This document shows, piece after piece, positions 52,078 to 61,663 of a stretch of DNA of 64,000 nucleotides. The position numbers and the translations under genes are program-made. The notes beneath the pieces are model-generated. The model worked only from the letters and a program-made list of their open reading frames with translations, was not told where the DNA came from and ran no database searches. Origin of the DNA: Xanthobacteraceae bacterium 501b (GTDB lineage: Bacteria > Pseudomonadota > Alphaproteobacteria > Rhizobiales > Xanthobacteraceae); contig KB899087.1 in the NCBI GenBank assembly GCA_000378025.1, forward strand, positions 2,418,001 through 2,482,000, in the 5' to 3' direction. Every line of letters starts with the position of its first letter. Positions within the stretch are counted from its first letter, which is position 1.

Positions 52078-53499
52078 TTAATCCGTTGCCGCCTCGTCGG
52101 TAAGATCGAGGGGCAGGTCGATAACGATCCGCAGTCCCGGATCGTTGCCTTCCAGCGACAGTGTGCCGCCGTGCAGCCGTACCACTGCCGCCACCAGAGA
52201 CAAGCCCAGACCGAAGCCGGGGCGGGTACGGCTCGCCTCCAGCCGCACGAAACGCTCCAGCACGCGCGGCCGATCCGCCTCCGGAATGCCCGGCCCGCGA
52301 TCAGCGACCACCAGGCGCAGCCGGTCGCCGGCGCGGGCGGCGGTCAGCGTCACATCGCGGCGCGGGCCGGGCGCCCCGCCGGGCATGTCAGGCGCGCTGT
52401 ACTTGATGGCGTTGTCGAGAAGATTGGCCAGCGCCTGCCCGAACAGCTCGCGCACGCCGCGCATCGGCAGCGGCCCGGCGACCTCGACACGCAGGTCGAG
52501 CCCGCTTTCATCGGCCACTGGCTCATAGAGCTCCGCCACTCCCGCCACCGTCTCGGCGAGGTCGAAGCGCAGCATCGTCGCGCTCGCCTGCCCGGCCTCG
52601 GCACGGGCGATCATCAAGAGCGCGTCGAAGGTGCGGATAAGGCCGTCCGATTCCTCGATGGTCCGCTCGGTGGCGAGCCGCCATTCCGGCTCCGACTGCG
52701 CCGTGCGCAGCGCATCCTCGGCGCGGTTGCGCAGCCGGGTCAGCGGTGTCTTCAGGTCATGGGCGATGTTGTCCGACACCTGCTTCAGCCCGGCCATCAG
52801 CGCCTCGATGCGGTCGAGCATGGCATTGAGGCTCAGCGCCAGCCGGTCGAACTCGTCGCCGGTGCCGGAGACGGCGAGCCGGCCGGAAAGGTCGCCGGCC
52901 ATGATGCCGTCCGAGATCGCCGTCATCTGGTCGATGCGCTTGAGCACGCGGCGGGTGATGAACAGCCCGCCCGCCATGCCGAGCACCACCAGCAGCGCCA
53001 GCCCCCACACGGCGGGGCCGATGATGATCTGGCGCAGTTCCTCGCGCTCGACGATGTCGCGGCCGATCAGCATCCGGTATTCGCCGGGCAGGAAGATCAC
53101 CTGCACCAGCGCGCGGCTCGGCGGGCCGGACGAGTCCTCGGAGCGCACATAGTCGATTTCCCGCCAGCCCTGACGGTCGAGAATGTTCAGCGGCAGGTTG
53201 AGCATGTTGCCGGCGAGCGGGTCGCCATTGAAGCTGGCGATGAGCAGCAGGCCGGCATCGGGCGCGCGGGCGCGGCGATTCACCAGTTGCACGAGGCGGG
53301 TGATGCCGCCACGCTCGAACTGCGCCTGCATGAAGCGGGTGTCGTTCTCGATCGCCTCCACCGCCTGGCGCGTCACCAGCCGCTGGGTGTGCCAGCCGAG
53401 ATAGGCGATGACCGAGCCGGCGAAGAGGGCGAAGATGAACAGATAGGCCGCGAGGAGCTTGAACGCGGTGGTGCGGAGGAGTTTACCGAGCGCCGTCAC
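52078..53499 (-). CDS. Two-component sensor histidine kinase
   Basis: This 473-residue kinase has a first membrane segment at residues 10-32 (FKLLAAYLFIFALFAGSVIAYLG), a periplasmic domain, and a second segment near 165-190. HAMP follows at about 190-240 (AISDGIMAGDLSGRLAVSGTGDEFDRLA), then HisKA (IAHDLKTPLTRLRNRAEDALR) and HATPase. Start is GTG (VTALGKL), overlapping the response-regulator stop by 17 bases. It partners with the regulator just upstream. The signal is unknown; location beside degP and ccm suggests an envelope or redox cue. Confidence 0.9.
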   Translation of the reverse strand: MTALGKLLRTTAFKLLAAYLFIFALFAGSVIAYLGWHTQRLVTRQAVEAIENDTRFMQAQFERGGITRLVQLVNRRARAPDAGLLLIASFNGDPLAGNMLNLPLNILDRQGWREIDYVRSEDSSGPPSRALVQVIFLPGEYRMLIGRDIVEREELRQIIIGPAVWGLALLVVLGMAGGLFITRRVLKRIDQMTAISDGIMAGDLSGRLAVSGTGDEFDRLALSLNAMLDRIEALMAGLKQVSDNIAHDLKTPLTRLRNRAEDALRTAQSEPEWRLATERTIEESDGLIRTFDALLMIARAEAGQASATMLRFDLAETVAGVAELYEPVADESGLDLRVEVAGPLPMRGVRELFGQALANLLDNAIKYSAPDMPGGAPGPRRDVTLTAARAGDRLRLVVADRGPGIPEADRPRVLERFVRLEASRTRPGFGLGLSLVAAVVRLHGGTLSLEGNDPGLRIVIDLPLDLTDEAATD

Positions 53500-54163
53500 G
53501 AACGATGTATCCTGCGCCGCGCACCGTGTGGAGCAGCGGCGGATCAAAGCCCTTGTCGATCTTCGCGCGCAGCCGCGAGACGTGAACGTCGATCACGTTG
53601 GTCTGCGGGTCGAAATGGTAGTCCCACACATTTTCCAGCAGCATGGTGCGCGTCACCACCTGGCCCGCGTGGCGCATGAGATATTCCAGCAGCCGGAACT
53701 CGCGCGGCTGCAGCACGATCTCCTGGCCCGCCCGGACGCAGCGATGCGCCAGCCGGTCGAGCTCAAGGTCGGCGACGCGGTAGACCGTATCGGCCGCCTG
53801 CGGGCCGCCGCGCCGGGCCAGCGCCTCGACGCGGGCGAGCAGCTCGGTGAAGGCATAGGGCTTGGGCAGGTAGTCGTCGCCGCCGGCGCGCAGGCCGGTC
53901 ACGCGGTCATCCACCTGGCCGAGGGCGGAGAGGATCAGCGCCGGCGTCTTGTCGCCGCGCCCGCGCAAATCGGCAATCACCGACAGGCCGTCGCGGCGCG
54001 GCAGCATACGGTCGACGATGAGCACGTCATAGCCGCCCTCGCGGGCCAGAACGAGTCCCTCCTCGCCGTCCGAGGCCACGTCCACCACATGGCCCGCCTC
54101 GCGGAACGCCTTGCGCAGATAATCGGCGGCGTCGCGGTCGTCCTCAACGATGAGCAGGCGCAT
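53483..54163 (-). CDS. OmpR-family response regulator
   Basis: This 226-residue regulator has a receiver domain with acidic pocket D8/D9, phospho-acceptor D51 (VLIVDRMLP) and the conserved lysine in DYLPKPYAFTEL. The winged-helix OmpR/PhoB effector ends RGAGYIVRDGAR. Start MRLLIVEDD fits orthologues; an in-frame METNSN start at 54280 would add a 39-residue low-conservation extension and cannot be excluded. It is overlapped by the kinase gene downstream and probably shares control with degP upstream. Confidence 0.9.
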   Translation of the reverse strand: MRLLIVEDDRDAADYLRKAFREAGHVVDVASDGEEGLVLAREGGYDVLIVDRMLPRRDGLSVIADLRGRGDKTPALILSALGQVDDRVTGLRAGGDDYLPKPYAFTELLARVEALARRGGPQAADTVYRVADLELDRLAHRCVRAGQEIVLQPREFRLLEYLMRHAGQVVTRTMLLENVWDYHFDPQTNVIDVHVSRLRAKIDKGFDPPLLHTVRGAGYIVRDGAR

Positions 54164-54440
54164 GGGCGACTCTTCGGCGCTCTTTCGGGCTGCCCTCCGG
54201 ATATCCGCGAGCTCGATGAACGGGTCATCTCTGCCCCGCGCGGAATCGGAGGCGGCGGTAAGATTCGAATTCGTCTCCATGTACGTCATTTCGAGCCTCG
54301 CGCCTATATTGGCCTCCCCCGGCAGCAGCACCGGAGGGCCCCTGAAATAGATGACGCGGGGAATCCTCTCGGACACCCCGCGCCACCGAACCGGCCGCAG
54401 CCCAAGGGGCGACGGAACGAGCCGCAACCGGAACCTTGCG

Positions 54441-56009
54441 TCAGCCCTTCTGGTCACCCAGCGAGATGGCGACAAAACGGGTGCCCTGCTCGGACTTGAT
54501 CCGCATCAGCACGGCCTTGCGGTTGTCCTTGCGGGCGGTGGCGAGGCCATCGCGCACATCGGCGGGGGTCATCACCGGCTTGCCACCCACGTCGAGGATG
54601 ACATCGCCTTCCTTGATGCCGCGCTCGGCGCCGGGGCCGCTCGGATCGACCTCGGTGACGACGACGCCGATGTCACCGGCGCCGGCGACGCCCTTGGCGG
54701 GAGCCAGCGAGAGGCCGAGGCGCGGAATGCCCTTGCCGTCCTCTTCGCCCTGATTCGCCTTGGCCTTGTCGGCCGAAGCGACGTCGGTCGGCAGTTGCTC
54801 CAGCGTGACCGGGATGGTCATCGACTTGCCGTCGCGCAACACGCTCAGCTTCACCACAGTGCCGGGCTTCTTGCGGGCGATCTCGCGCGACATCTCGCGG
54901 GAGTCCTTCACGGTCTCGCCGTCGATCTGAGTGACGACGTCGCCGGGCTTCAGGCCAGCCTTCTCGCCGGGGGTGCCGGGCTGCACCTGGGCGATGAGGG
55001 CGCCCTCGGCCGACTTGAGTTCCAGCGCCTCGGCGACTTCGTCGCTGACCGGCTGGATCTGCACGCCGACATAGCCGCGGGCCACTTCGCCACCGCTCCT
55101 CAGCGCCTCGATCACCTCGGAGACGGTCTCGGAGGGAATGGCGAAGGCGATGCCGACATTGCCGCCCGAGGGGGAGACGATGGCGGTGTTGACGCCGATC
55201 ACTTCGCCGTCGAGGCCGAAGGTCGGGCCGCCGGAATTGCCGCGGTTGATCGGGGCGTCGATCTGGATGAAGTCGTCATAGGGGCCCGAGCCGATGTCAC
55301 GGCCGCGCGCCGAGACGATGCCGGCCGTCACCGTGCCGCCGAGGCCAAACGGGTTGCCGACCGCGACCACCCAGTCGCCGACGCGCGGCGCCTTGGCGGC
55401 GAGCTTGACCCACGGGAAGTCCGACTTGCCGTCGACCTTCAGCAGCGCCACGTCGGTGCGGGGATCGGTGCCGATCACCTTGGCGGTGTAGCTCTTGCCG
55501 TCGGTGGTGGTGAGGTCGACCTCAGAGGCGCCGTCGATGACGTGGTTGTTGGTCACGGCAAAGCCGTCGGCGGAGATGAAGAAGCCGGAACCCTGGCCGA
55601 CCACGCCACCGCGCGGGCCGGGACCGCGACGCGGGCCCATGTCCGGGCCGCCGGGGCCGCCGGGACCGAAGCCGAAGCGGCGCATGAAGCGCTCGATCTG
55701 CGGGGGCACGTTCTGGCCGCCCATGCCTTCCTCGTCATTCGAGGCGACCTTGTCCTCGGCCTTCTTCACCTTCACGCTGACGACAGCGGGGGAAACCTTC
55801 TCGACGATGTCGGCGAAGGAGAAGGTGCCGGCGGGCTGGTTGGTGGTCAGCTGGGCCTGGGCGGGGGTGATGATTTCGGGCAGCACGAAGGCGCCGACGG
55901 TGCCACCGGCCAGGGCCAGGGTGAACACACCGGCGAGCAGCCGGGAACGGCTCTTGCGCAGGGTGGACGACGAAGGGGTGCGGGTCGGGATGGGCGCGAT
56001 GCGCGACAT
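54441..56009 (-). CDS. DegP/HtrA-type periplasmic serine endoprotease
   Basis: This 522-residue Do-family protease has an N-terminal signal/anchor segment (residues 24-53, ending PAQAQ). The catalytic triad is H156 (VTNNHVIDG), D186 (DPRTDVALL) and S259 (NRGNSGGPTFG). Two PDZ domains follow (about 300-395 and 430-520). A Gly/Pro-rich loop (GPGGPGGPDMGPRRGPG) precedes the protease core. It degrades misfolded envelope proteins. It lies downstream of ccmH on the same strand and upstream of the two-component pair. Confidence 0.93.
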   Translation of the reverse strand: MSRIAPIPTRTPSSSTLRKSRSRLLAGVFTLALAGGTVGAFVLPEIITPAQAQLTTNQPAGTFSFADIVEKVSPAVVSVKVKKAEDKVASNDEEGMGGQNVPPQIERFMRRFGFGPGGPGGPDMGPRRGPGPRGGVVGQGSGFFISADGFAVTNNHVIDGASEVDLTTTDGKSYTAKVIGTDPRTDVALLKVDGKSDFPWVKLAAKAPRVGDWVVAVGNPFGLGGTVTAGIVSARGRDIGSGPYDDFIQIDAPINRGNSGGPTFGLDGEVIGVNTAIVSPSGGNVGIAFAIPSETVSEVIEALRSGGEVARGYVGVQIQPVSDEVAEALELKSAEGALIAQVQPGTPGEKAGLKPGDVVTQIDGETVKDSREMSREIARKKPGTVVKLSVLRDGKSMTIPVTLEQLPTDVASADKAKANQGEEDGKGIPRLGLSLAPAKGVAGAGDIGVVVTEVDPSGPGAERGIKEGDVILDVGGKPVMTPADVRDGLATARKDNRKAVLMRIKSEQGTRFVAISLGDQKG

Positions 56010-56101
56010 GTGTCGTTCCTCGTTCGACAAATCACTCTCCCCACCGGGAGCGTTGAACAAGAAACTAGAGACGGTCGCCTTAACGCAGTCTGGCGGCGGC
56101 G

Positions 56102-56632
56102 TTAAACTTTCGTAACGTCCGCCGGCTGGTCCGGCGTGGAGGGTTCGCCCAGCGCGGCGCGCAGGCGCGCCTCCTCGTCGGGCGTCAGCGGCGGCGCCGG
56201 CGTCTCGCGCACGCCCTGCGGCGCGGCGCGGCGGCGATAGGCGACGAACAGGCCGATGCCGCCGACGACGAGCACCGCGAAGGGCGCCAGCCACAGGATC
56301 GCGTTCGCCCCGTGCCAGGTCGGGCGCAGCAGCACGAACTCGCCATAGCGCGCCACCAGATAGTCCATCACCTCCCGGTCGGTTTCGCCCTGCTGGATAC
56401 GCTCGCGCACCAGCAGGCGCAGGTCGCGCGCCAGCGGCGCGTCCGAATCGTCGATCGACTGGTTCTGGCACACCATGCAGCGCAGCTCTTTGGAGAGCTC
56501 GCGCGCCCGCGCCTCCTGCGCCGGATCGGGCAGCACCTCATCCGGCTGCACGGCGGCGGCGGGGGAGATGAGGGCGAGGCCCAGGAGAGCAAGGCCCAGG
56601 AGAGCGACGGCGAGAAGGCGGAGGTGGTTCAT
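56102..56632 (-). CDS. ccmH: Cytochrome c maturation protein CcmH
   Basis: This 176-residue CcmH has an N-terminal signal segment (LLLAVALLGLALLGLALISPAAA), the redox-active C52xxC55 motif in LRCMVCQNQSIDDSDAPLARDLR, and a C-terminal membrane helix near 107-128. It reduces apocytochrome c disulfides for haem ligation together with CcmF. Its ATG overlaps the DUF2283 stop by 4 bases, so it is coupled to the inserted gene instead of ccmF. Confidence 0.94.
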   Translation of the reverse strand: MNHLRLLAVALLGLALLGLALISPAAAVQPDEVLPDPAQEARARELSKELRCMVCQNQSIDDSDAPLARDLRLLVRERIQQGETDREVMDYLVARYGEFVLLRPTWHGANAILWLAPFAVLVVGGIGLFVAYRRRAAPQGVRETPAPPLTPDEEARLRAALGEPSTPDQPADVTKV

Positions 56633-56820
56633 TCGGCCGCTTCCGTCAGCACTTCGGGGGCGAGCTTTTCGCGCGCCTGAAGCAGTTCCAGCGCCAGAAT
56701 ATGCCCCTCGCCGTCATAGTCGATGATAACGCCCGGCGAGACTTCCTCGCTCTCGACGATGGCGCCGGCGCTGAACCGCACATAGAGCGCATTCGCCTCT
56801 GGATCATATTTCAGCTTCAT
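56629..56820 (-). CDS. DUF2283 domain-containing protein
   Basis: This 63-residue protein starts MKLKYDPEANALYVRFSAG and has VIIDYDGEGHILALELLQA, the DUF2283 core. DUF2283 genes often follow a DUF4258 gene; here the DUF4258 partner is broken. The pair is widely suspected to be a toxin-antitoxin-like unit, though I know no firm proof. It is intact, overlapping both the upstream remnant and ccmH by 4 bases, and lies inside the ccm operon. Confidence 0.85.
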   Translation of the reverse strand: MKLKYDPEANALYVRFSAGAIVESEEVSPGVIIDYDGEGHILALELLQAREKLAPEVLTEAAE

Positions 56821-57067
56821 GGCCGCCGGGCTCCACGATCGAAAAAGGCCGTGACAACAAATGGCGTCGTGCCATCGTCCCTGTAGACTACACGCAAAAG
56901 GCGCTCGCCTCGCTCAGCGACCGCCGCGAAAGCCCGGTGAGTTCCGGATCGTTCGGGTCCGGCTCGGTCCATTCCGGATCGCTCAGCACACGCTCCACCT
57001 AGGCGGGCTCCAGCTCGCGCTCGCGCAGCACCACCATCAGATGGGCACTGAAGCGGGGGTTCGGCAC
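56817..57067 (-). pseudogene. Broken DUF4258-like gene between ccmF and ccmH
   Basis: From a GTG at 57067 the frame reads PNPRFSAHLMVVLRERELEP, then meets TAG (56999-57001), then continues VERVLSDPEWTEPDPNDPELT. After that a one-base loss near 56940 shifts it. The remaining domain RAFAAVAERGERLLRVVYR...FVVTAFFDRGARRP continues in another frame to a TGA overlapping the DUF2283 ATG. The joined protein would be a typical 80-residue DUF4258 domain. Two lesions mean it is dead, unless recoded. Confidence 0.8.
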
Positions 57068-57070
57068 CCC

Positions 57071-59071
57071 TCACTCCGCTGGCACGGGCGAAGCGCCGTC
57101 CGCCTTGGCCTTCGGCTTCTTCGCCGGCTTGGGCGCCCCGACGCGCAGGCGGCGGTCGGTGAGCGAGAGCGCGCCGCCGAGCGCCATGATGATCGAACCG
57201 ATCCAGATCAGCGTCACGAACGGCTTCCAATAGGCCCGCACGCCGACGCCGCCGCCCGGCAGCTCGTCGCCCAGGCTCACATAGAGCTGGCTGAACCACA
57301 TGGTGCGGATGCCCGATTCGGTGGTCGGCATGTTGCGGGCGGTGAACAGGCGCTTGGCGGATTCGATGGTGCCCATCTCGACACCGCCCCGGCGCACCGT
57401 GAACACCCCGACGAGATCGCGGTAGTTCGGCCCGTTGCGTGGCTCCAGCCGGTCGAGGGTCAATTCATAGCCGCCGACCTCGAAGCTGCCGCCGACCTTC
57501 ACCCCGGCGATGCGCTCGGCGTTCCAGCTGGTTTCGGCGATGATGCCGAACAGGCAGACGCCGACGCCGGCATGGGCCAGCGCCCCGCCAAAAACCGAGC
57601 GCGGCAGCCCGCGCAGCCGGGCGAAGGCGGTCGCGCGCGGCACCCGGCCGAAGCCGGCGCGCTCGATCACCTCGGCCATCGCGCCGATCACCACGAAGGC
57701 GGCCAGCCCCATACCGAAGGGCGCCAGCACCGGCCCGCCGCCCTGCGCATAGGCGGCCAGAGCGGCGATGACGATGGCGGCCCCGAAGGCGGCCATCAGC
57801 CGCTGCGCCGCCCCGGCGAGATCGCCGCGCTTCCAGGCCAGCAGCGGGCCGAACGGCATGGCGAAGGCCACCGGCAGCATCAGGGCGCCGACCGTCAGGT
57901 TGAAATAGGGCGGCCCGACCGTGATCTTGGCGCCGTTATAGGCCTCCAGCGCCAGCGGGTAGAGCGTGCCGACCAGCACGGCGGCGGAGGCGGCGGTGAG
58001 CAGCAAATTGTTCAGCACCAGCGCGCCTTCGCGCGACACCGGGGCGAAGATGCCGCCCTGCCGCAGCATCGGCGCGCGCAGCGCATAGAGCGCCAGCGAA
58101 CCGCCGATGAAGAACACCAGAATGGCGAGGATGAACACGCCGCGCGAGGGATCGGTGGCGAAGGTGTGCACCGAGGTGAGCACGCCCGAGCGCACGAGGA
58201 AGGTGCCGAGCAGCGACAGCGAGAAGGCGAGGATGGCGAGCAGCACCGTCCACACCTTGAGCGCGTCGCGCTTTTCCATCACCACGGCGGAATGGATCAG
58301 CGCCGTGCCGGCGAACCACGGCATCAGCGAGGCGTTCTCCACCGGGTCCCAGAACCACCAGCCGCCCCAGCCGAGCTCGTAATAGGCCCAGTAGGACCCC
58401 ATGGCGATGCCCAGCGTCAGAAACGCCCAGGCGGTCAGCGCCCAGGGCCGCACCCAGCGCGCCCAGGCGGCGTCGATCCGCCCCTCGATCAGCGCGGCGA
58501 CAGCGAAGGCGAAGGTGATGGAGAAGCCGACATAGCCGAGATAGAGGAGCGGCGGATGAATGGCGAGGCCGATATCCTGCAGGATCGGGTTGAGGTCCTG
58601 CCCCTCCGCCGGGGGCGGAATCACCCGGGTGAACGGGTTTGAAGTGAACAGGATGAACAGCAGGAAGGCGGTGGCCACCGAGCCCTGCACGGCGAGCACA
58701 TTGGCCTTCAGCCGCGCCGGCAGATTGGCGCCGAACAGCGCCACCAGCGCGGCGAAGATCGCCAGCACCAGCACCCAGAGCAGCATCGAGCCCTCATGGT
58801 TTCCCCAGGTGCCGGTGATGCGGTAGAGCAGCGGCTTGGCCGAATGCGAGTTCTCGACCACGTTCAGCACCGAGAAATCGGACTGCACATAGGCGACGAC
58901 CAGCGTGGCGAAGGACAGGCCGACAAAGCCGGCTAGCACCAGCGCCAGCGTCGAGCCCACCCGCATCAGCGCCGCGTCGCCGGTGCGCGCGCCCCAGGCG
59001 GGGATCACCGTCATCAGCAGCGCGACGGCCAGCGAGAGCACCAGCGCGTAATGGCCGATTTCCGGGTTCAT
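57071..59071 (-). CDS. ccmF: Haem lyase CcmF
   Basis: This 666-residue multi-span membrane protein joins haem to apocytochrome c. It starts MNPEIGHYALVLSLAVALLMTVIPAWG. The tryptophan-rich haem-handling motif WGGWWFWDPVENASLMPW is near residue 235, and about 14 membrane segments are predicted with periplasmic histidines. The stop is followed by the remnant DUF4258 gene. A longer start would translate REP sequence and was rejected. Confidence 0.95.
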   Translation of the reverse strand: MNPEIGHYALVLSLAVALLMTVIPAWGARTGDAALMRVGSTLALVLAGFVGLSFATLVVAYVQSDFSVLNVVENSHSAKPLLYRITGTWGNHEGSMLLWVLVLAIFAALVALFGANLPARLKANVLAVQGSVATAFLLFILFTSNPFTRVIPPPAEGQDLNPILQDIGLAIHPPLLYLGYVGFSITFAFAVAALIEGRIDAAWARWVRPWALTAWAFLTLGIAMGSYWAYYELGWGGWWFWDPVENASLMPWFAGTALIHSAVVMEKRDALKVWTVLLAILAFSLSLLGTFLVRSGVLTSVHTFATDPSRGVFILAILVFFIGGSLALYALRAPMLRQGGIFAPVSREGALVLNNLLLTAASAAVLVGTLYPLALEAYNGAKITVGPPYFNLTVGALMLPVAFAMPFGPLLAWKRGDLAGAAQRLMAAFGAAIVIAALAAYAQGGGPVLAPFGMGLAAFVVIGAMAEVIERAGFGRVPRATAFARLRGLPRSVFGGALAHAGVGVCLFGIIAETSWNAERIAGVKVGGSFEVGGYELTLDRLEPRNGPNYRDLVGVFTVRRGGVEMGTIESAKRLFTARNMPTTESGIRTMWFSQLYVSLGDELPGGGVGVRAYWKPFVTLIWIGSIIMALGGALSLTDRRLRVGAPKPAKKPKAKADGASPVPAE

Positions 59072-59291
59072 GGGCGGGCACTCCAGCAAGGATCCTTCAA
59101 GGCCGCTTCGCGGCACCTCAGGATGACGGCAGGACCGAAGGGCGCGCAGCCGGAAGAATCGTCATCCCGGACGGCCGCAAGGCCGAGCCGGGATCGCGTG
59201 ACGCCAACGCCCGCCAGAACGGCGCACCATCCCGGCGCACGGCTGCGCCACGTCCGGGATGACGCTGCGAGGACGCGAGGCAAGGTCCCCC
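59072..59291. repeat. REP-like repeats between ccmF and ccmE
   Basis: A unit at 59090-59130 with the core CACCTCAGGATGACG (59114-59128) matches the fhcA/fhcD element. A second pair runs from GTCATCCCGGACGGCC (59161) to CCGGGATGAC (ending 59264). No gene is present. The repeats interrupt an operon whose ccmI-ccmE junction is only 4 bases. Confidence 0.75.
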
Positions 59292-59738
59292 TCACGGCGT
59301 CCCCTCCCCTTCCTTCCACACGCCCTGCTTCTTCAGCGCGTCGGCGACTTCCTTCGGCATATAGGTTTCGTCGTGCTTGGCCAGCACGCTGTCGGCGGTG
59401 AAGCTGCCATCGGGCGCCAGCACGCCCTCGGCGATCACGCCCTGGCCTTCGCGAAACAGGTCCGGCAGCAGGCCGACATAGGTCACGCCCATATCGGCGC
59501 CGCCATCGGTGACGACGAAGCGCACATGGGTGCCGTCGGTGTGCTGCACGCTGCCGTCCTTCACCAGCCCGCCGAGCCGCAGCCTTGTGCCCGGCCGCGT
59601 GCCCTCGGCGGCGATCTCGCTGGGCGAGCGGAAGAACACGATCGTGTCGTTCAGCGCGAACAGCACCAGCCCGGCGGCGACGAAGAGCACGCCGGCGGCG
59701 CAGGAAATGACCAGTAGGCGACGTCCCTTGCGGGTCAT
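59292..59738 (-). CDS. ccmE: Cytochrome c maturation haem chaperone CcmE
   Basis: This 148-residue CcmE has an N-terminal membrane anchor (residues 8-28, [20 protein letters not shown]) and a periplasmic OB-fold. The haem-attaching histidine is H122 in [10 protein letters not shown], followed by the conserved tyrosine. It carries haem covalently from CcmC to CcmF/H. Four bases separate it from the upstream ccmI stop. Confidence 0.95.
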   Translation of the reverse strand: MTRKGRRLLVISCAAGVLFVAAGLVLFALNDTIVFFRSPSEIAAEGTRPGTRLRLGGLVKDGSVQHTDGTHVRFVVTDGGADMGVTYVGLLPDLFREGQGVIAEGVLAPDGSFTADSVLAKHDETYMPKEVADALKKQGVWKEGEGTP

Positions 59739-59742
59739 GGCG

Positions 59743-60867
59743 TCAGCTCCCGAGGCCGAGTTCTTGCGCCAGCGCGTCAATGCGCCCGAGCGCGCCGCTG
59801 TCGCTGGCGAAATGGGTGCGCGCCTGTCCGGCGGCGGTCTTGGCCTTGTCCGTCTGGCCCAGCACCGTCCAGGCCCGCATCAGCCGCAGCCAGCCCTCGA
59901 TATCGCCGCCCTCCTGCGCCAGCCGCGCCTCCAGCCGCTCGACCATGCCGCGCACCATCGCGTCGCGCTGCTCGGGGGTGAGGCTTTGCGCCGCCGCCAC
60001 ATCGGCCGCGCCGGGGCCGGACGCGGCTTCCGGAATCGGCGCATTGATGCGGGTCAGCGCGGCGCCCACCAGGCCGAGCCAGGGCGCATCCGGCGGGGAA
60101 GCCGCCACCAGCGCGCTCCAGCGCTGCGCCGCCTCGGCGGTCCGGCCGTCCTGCTCGGCGGCGAGGCCGAGGAAATACTGCGCCTTCGGGTCGTTCGGGT
60201 CGGCGGCGAGCGCGGCCTGGAAGGCGGACTTGGCCTCGCCCGTCACCACACCGCCGGCCTGCGCGGTCAGCGCCTCGCCGAGGCCGGTCTCGCGCTGGGC
60301 ATTGGGGCCGAGCAGGCGGATGGCGTTGGCCCAGGCCCGCGCCGCGTCGTCGAGCCGGCCGATACGGGCATAGATCGGCGCCACCACCTCATAGCCGCGC
60401 CCGTCATTCGGGTTGGCTTCGAGATGGCTTTCGACCTTGCGGATGAGAATGGCGATGTCGGAGGGGTTGGGCTGGGCCTCCAGCCGCTGCGCCAGCGGCT
60501 GCGGCGGGATCAGCGGCGAGCCGAGGGAGAGGTAGAGCCCCCCGGCCATCAGCGGCACGCCGAGCAGCGCCACCACGGCGACGATGCGCCGGCGCCGGTC
60601 GTCGCCGGAAGACGCGCTCTCGCGGCTGCGCTCGGCGGAGACGCGCAGGATGCGGCGGGCCACTTCCGTCCGCGCCGCCTCGCCATCGGCCGGCGCGATC
60701 AGGCCGGACGCACGGTCGCGTTCGATTTCCGCCAGTTGGTCGCGATAGACGGCGAGATCGGCTTCGGCAGTGCTGGCAGCGGGCAGGGCCGCGCCGGTGC
60801 GCAACGGCCAGAGCACCGCCAGAATGGCGGCGCCGGTCATCAGCGAGAAGGCGATCCACAGCAACAT
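59743..60867 (-). CDS. ccmI: Cytochrome c maturation protein CcmI
   Basis: This 374-residue protein has two N-terminal membrane segments ([22 protein letters not shown] and about 95-115) with a cytoplasmic loop containing the heptad-like [18 protein letters not shown] periplasmic TPR-like part follows ([26 protein letters not shown]). It holds apocytochrome c for haem ligation. First gene of the ccm group; the start MLLWIAF is the family norm. Confidence 0.92.
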   Translation of the reverse strand: MLLWIAFSLMTGAAILAVLWPLRTGAALPAASTAEADLAVYRDQLAEIERDRASGLIAPADGEAARTEVARRILRVSAERSRESASSGDDRRRRIVAVVALLGVPLMAGGLYLSLGSPLIPPQPLAQRLEAQPNPSDIAILIRKVESHLEANPNDGRGYEVVAPIYARIGRLDDAARAWANAIRLLGPNAQRETGLGEALTAQAGGVVTGEAKSAFQAALAADPNDPKAQYFLGLAAEQDGRTAEAAQRWSALVAASPPDAPWLGLVGAALTRINAPIPEAASGPGAADVAAAQSLTPEQRDAMVRGMVERLEARLAQEGGDIEGWLRLMRAWTVLGQTDKAKTAAGQARTHFASDSGALGRIDALAQELGLGS

Positions 60868-61059
60868 TAGTTTTCCTCTAATGCGCTGAGGGGTAGCCGA
60901 CCCGGGCCCTGTCGCCAATCCGTAACACCCTCAGTCCGATCGCCGCAGGCTCACAGTCGCGCGAGTGGGCGCCGGCCTGATTGACGCGCCGGCGCGGGGT
61001 GGCGGGCGCCTGCGTCACCCCGTCACGGGCACCGCAACGGGGTGGGCAGAGAGGCGCGC

Positions 61060-61527
61060 TCAGCCCGCCACCGGCGACCAGGTACCGTCCGGGTTGCGGC
61101 AGGCGGTGCCGCGCGCGGTCTGCGGCTGGCCGTTGATGTAGATGGTGTGGGTGAATTCGCGGCACTTCGGCGAGCCGCCACGCGCATAGGTCGGGCCGGG
61201 CACGATGGTGCCATACGAGCCGCTGTCGCCGCGCCAGCTCACCGGCGCGCCGGGATTGCCATATTCGAGCGCCTGCGTCTCGGCCTGCTGGGCCCGCTGC
61301 CGGTCGGCCTGATCAAGCGCATTGCCGATGGTGCCGCCGATCAGGCCGCCCACCGCCGCGCCGACCAGCGTGCTGGCGGTGTTGTGCCCGACGACCTGAC
61401 CGATGACGCCGCCCGCCACCGCGCCAATGGCCGCGCCGCCGACAGTGTTCGGGTTCTCCTGCGCGGTGCTGCAGCCCGCGAGGGCGCCGGCGACAAGGCC
61501 CACGGCCACGAATTGGTATGCGCGCAT
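61060..61527 (-). CDS. Glycine-zipper outer-membrane lipoprotein
   Basis: This 155-residue protein has a lipoprotein signal with the lipobox LAGC (C19), then a glycine-zipper 2TM region (GGAAIGAVAGGVIGQVVG...GAAVGGLIGGTIGNALD), as in the rickettsial 17-kDa antigen family. The C-terminal domain has CREFTHTIYINGQPQTARGTACRNPDGTW with two cysteines that could form a disulfide. Role is envelope stability or unknown. It stands between the PhoPQ-like pair and ccmI. Confidence 0.87.
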   Translation of the reverse strand: MRAYQFVAVGLVAGALAGCSTAQENPNTVGGAAIGAVAGGVIGQVVGHNTASTLVGAAVGGLIGGTIGNALDQADRQRAQQAETQALEYGNPGAPVSWRGDSGSYGTIVPGPTYARGGSPKCREFTHTIYINGQPQTARGTACRNPDGTWSPVAG

Positions 61528-61663
61528 GAAATTCCTTCCTCCAGCCTCGACACGGCACGTTCCTCGCGGAACATCTGCACCTTAAGGAAGAGGAATAGGG
61601 CGAAAGCGCGGCCCCGTCACCTCTACCAGCGCACCGACGCAAGGGGACCGACATCGGGGCAGC

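Noticed and set aside
49282-53679. A 1465-codon open frame antisense to glnE and the histidine kinase
   Set aside because: It results from GC-rich codon bias of the opposite strand; composition is low-complexity (Arg/Gly/His/Gln-rich) and the real genes on the minus strand have full domain support.
54164-54280. Longer start (METNSN...) for the response regulator at 53483
   Set aside because: The extension is not typical of OmpR regulators and lacks conserved features; kept as an alternative in the entry.
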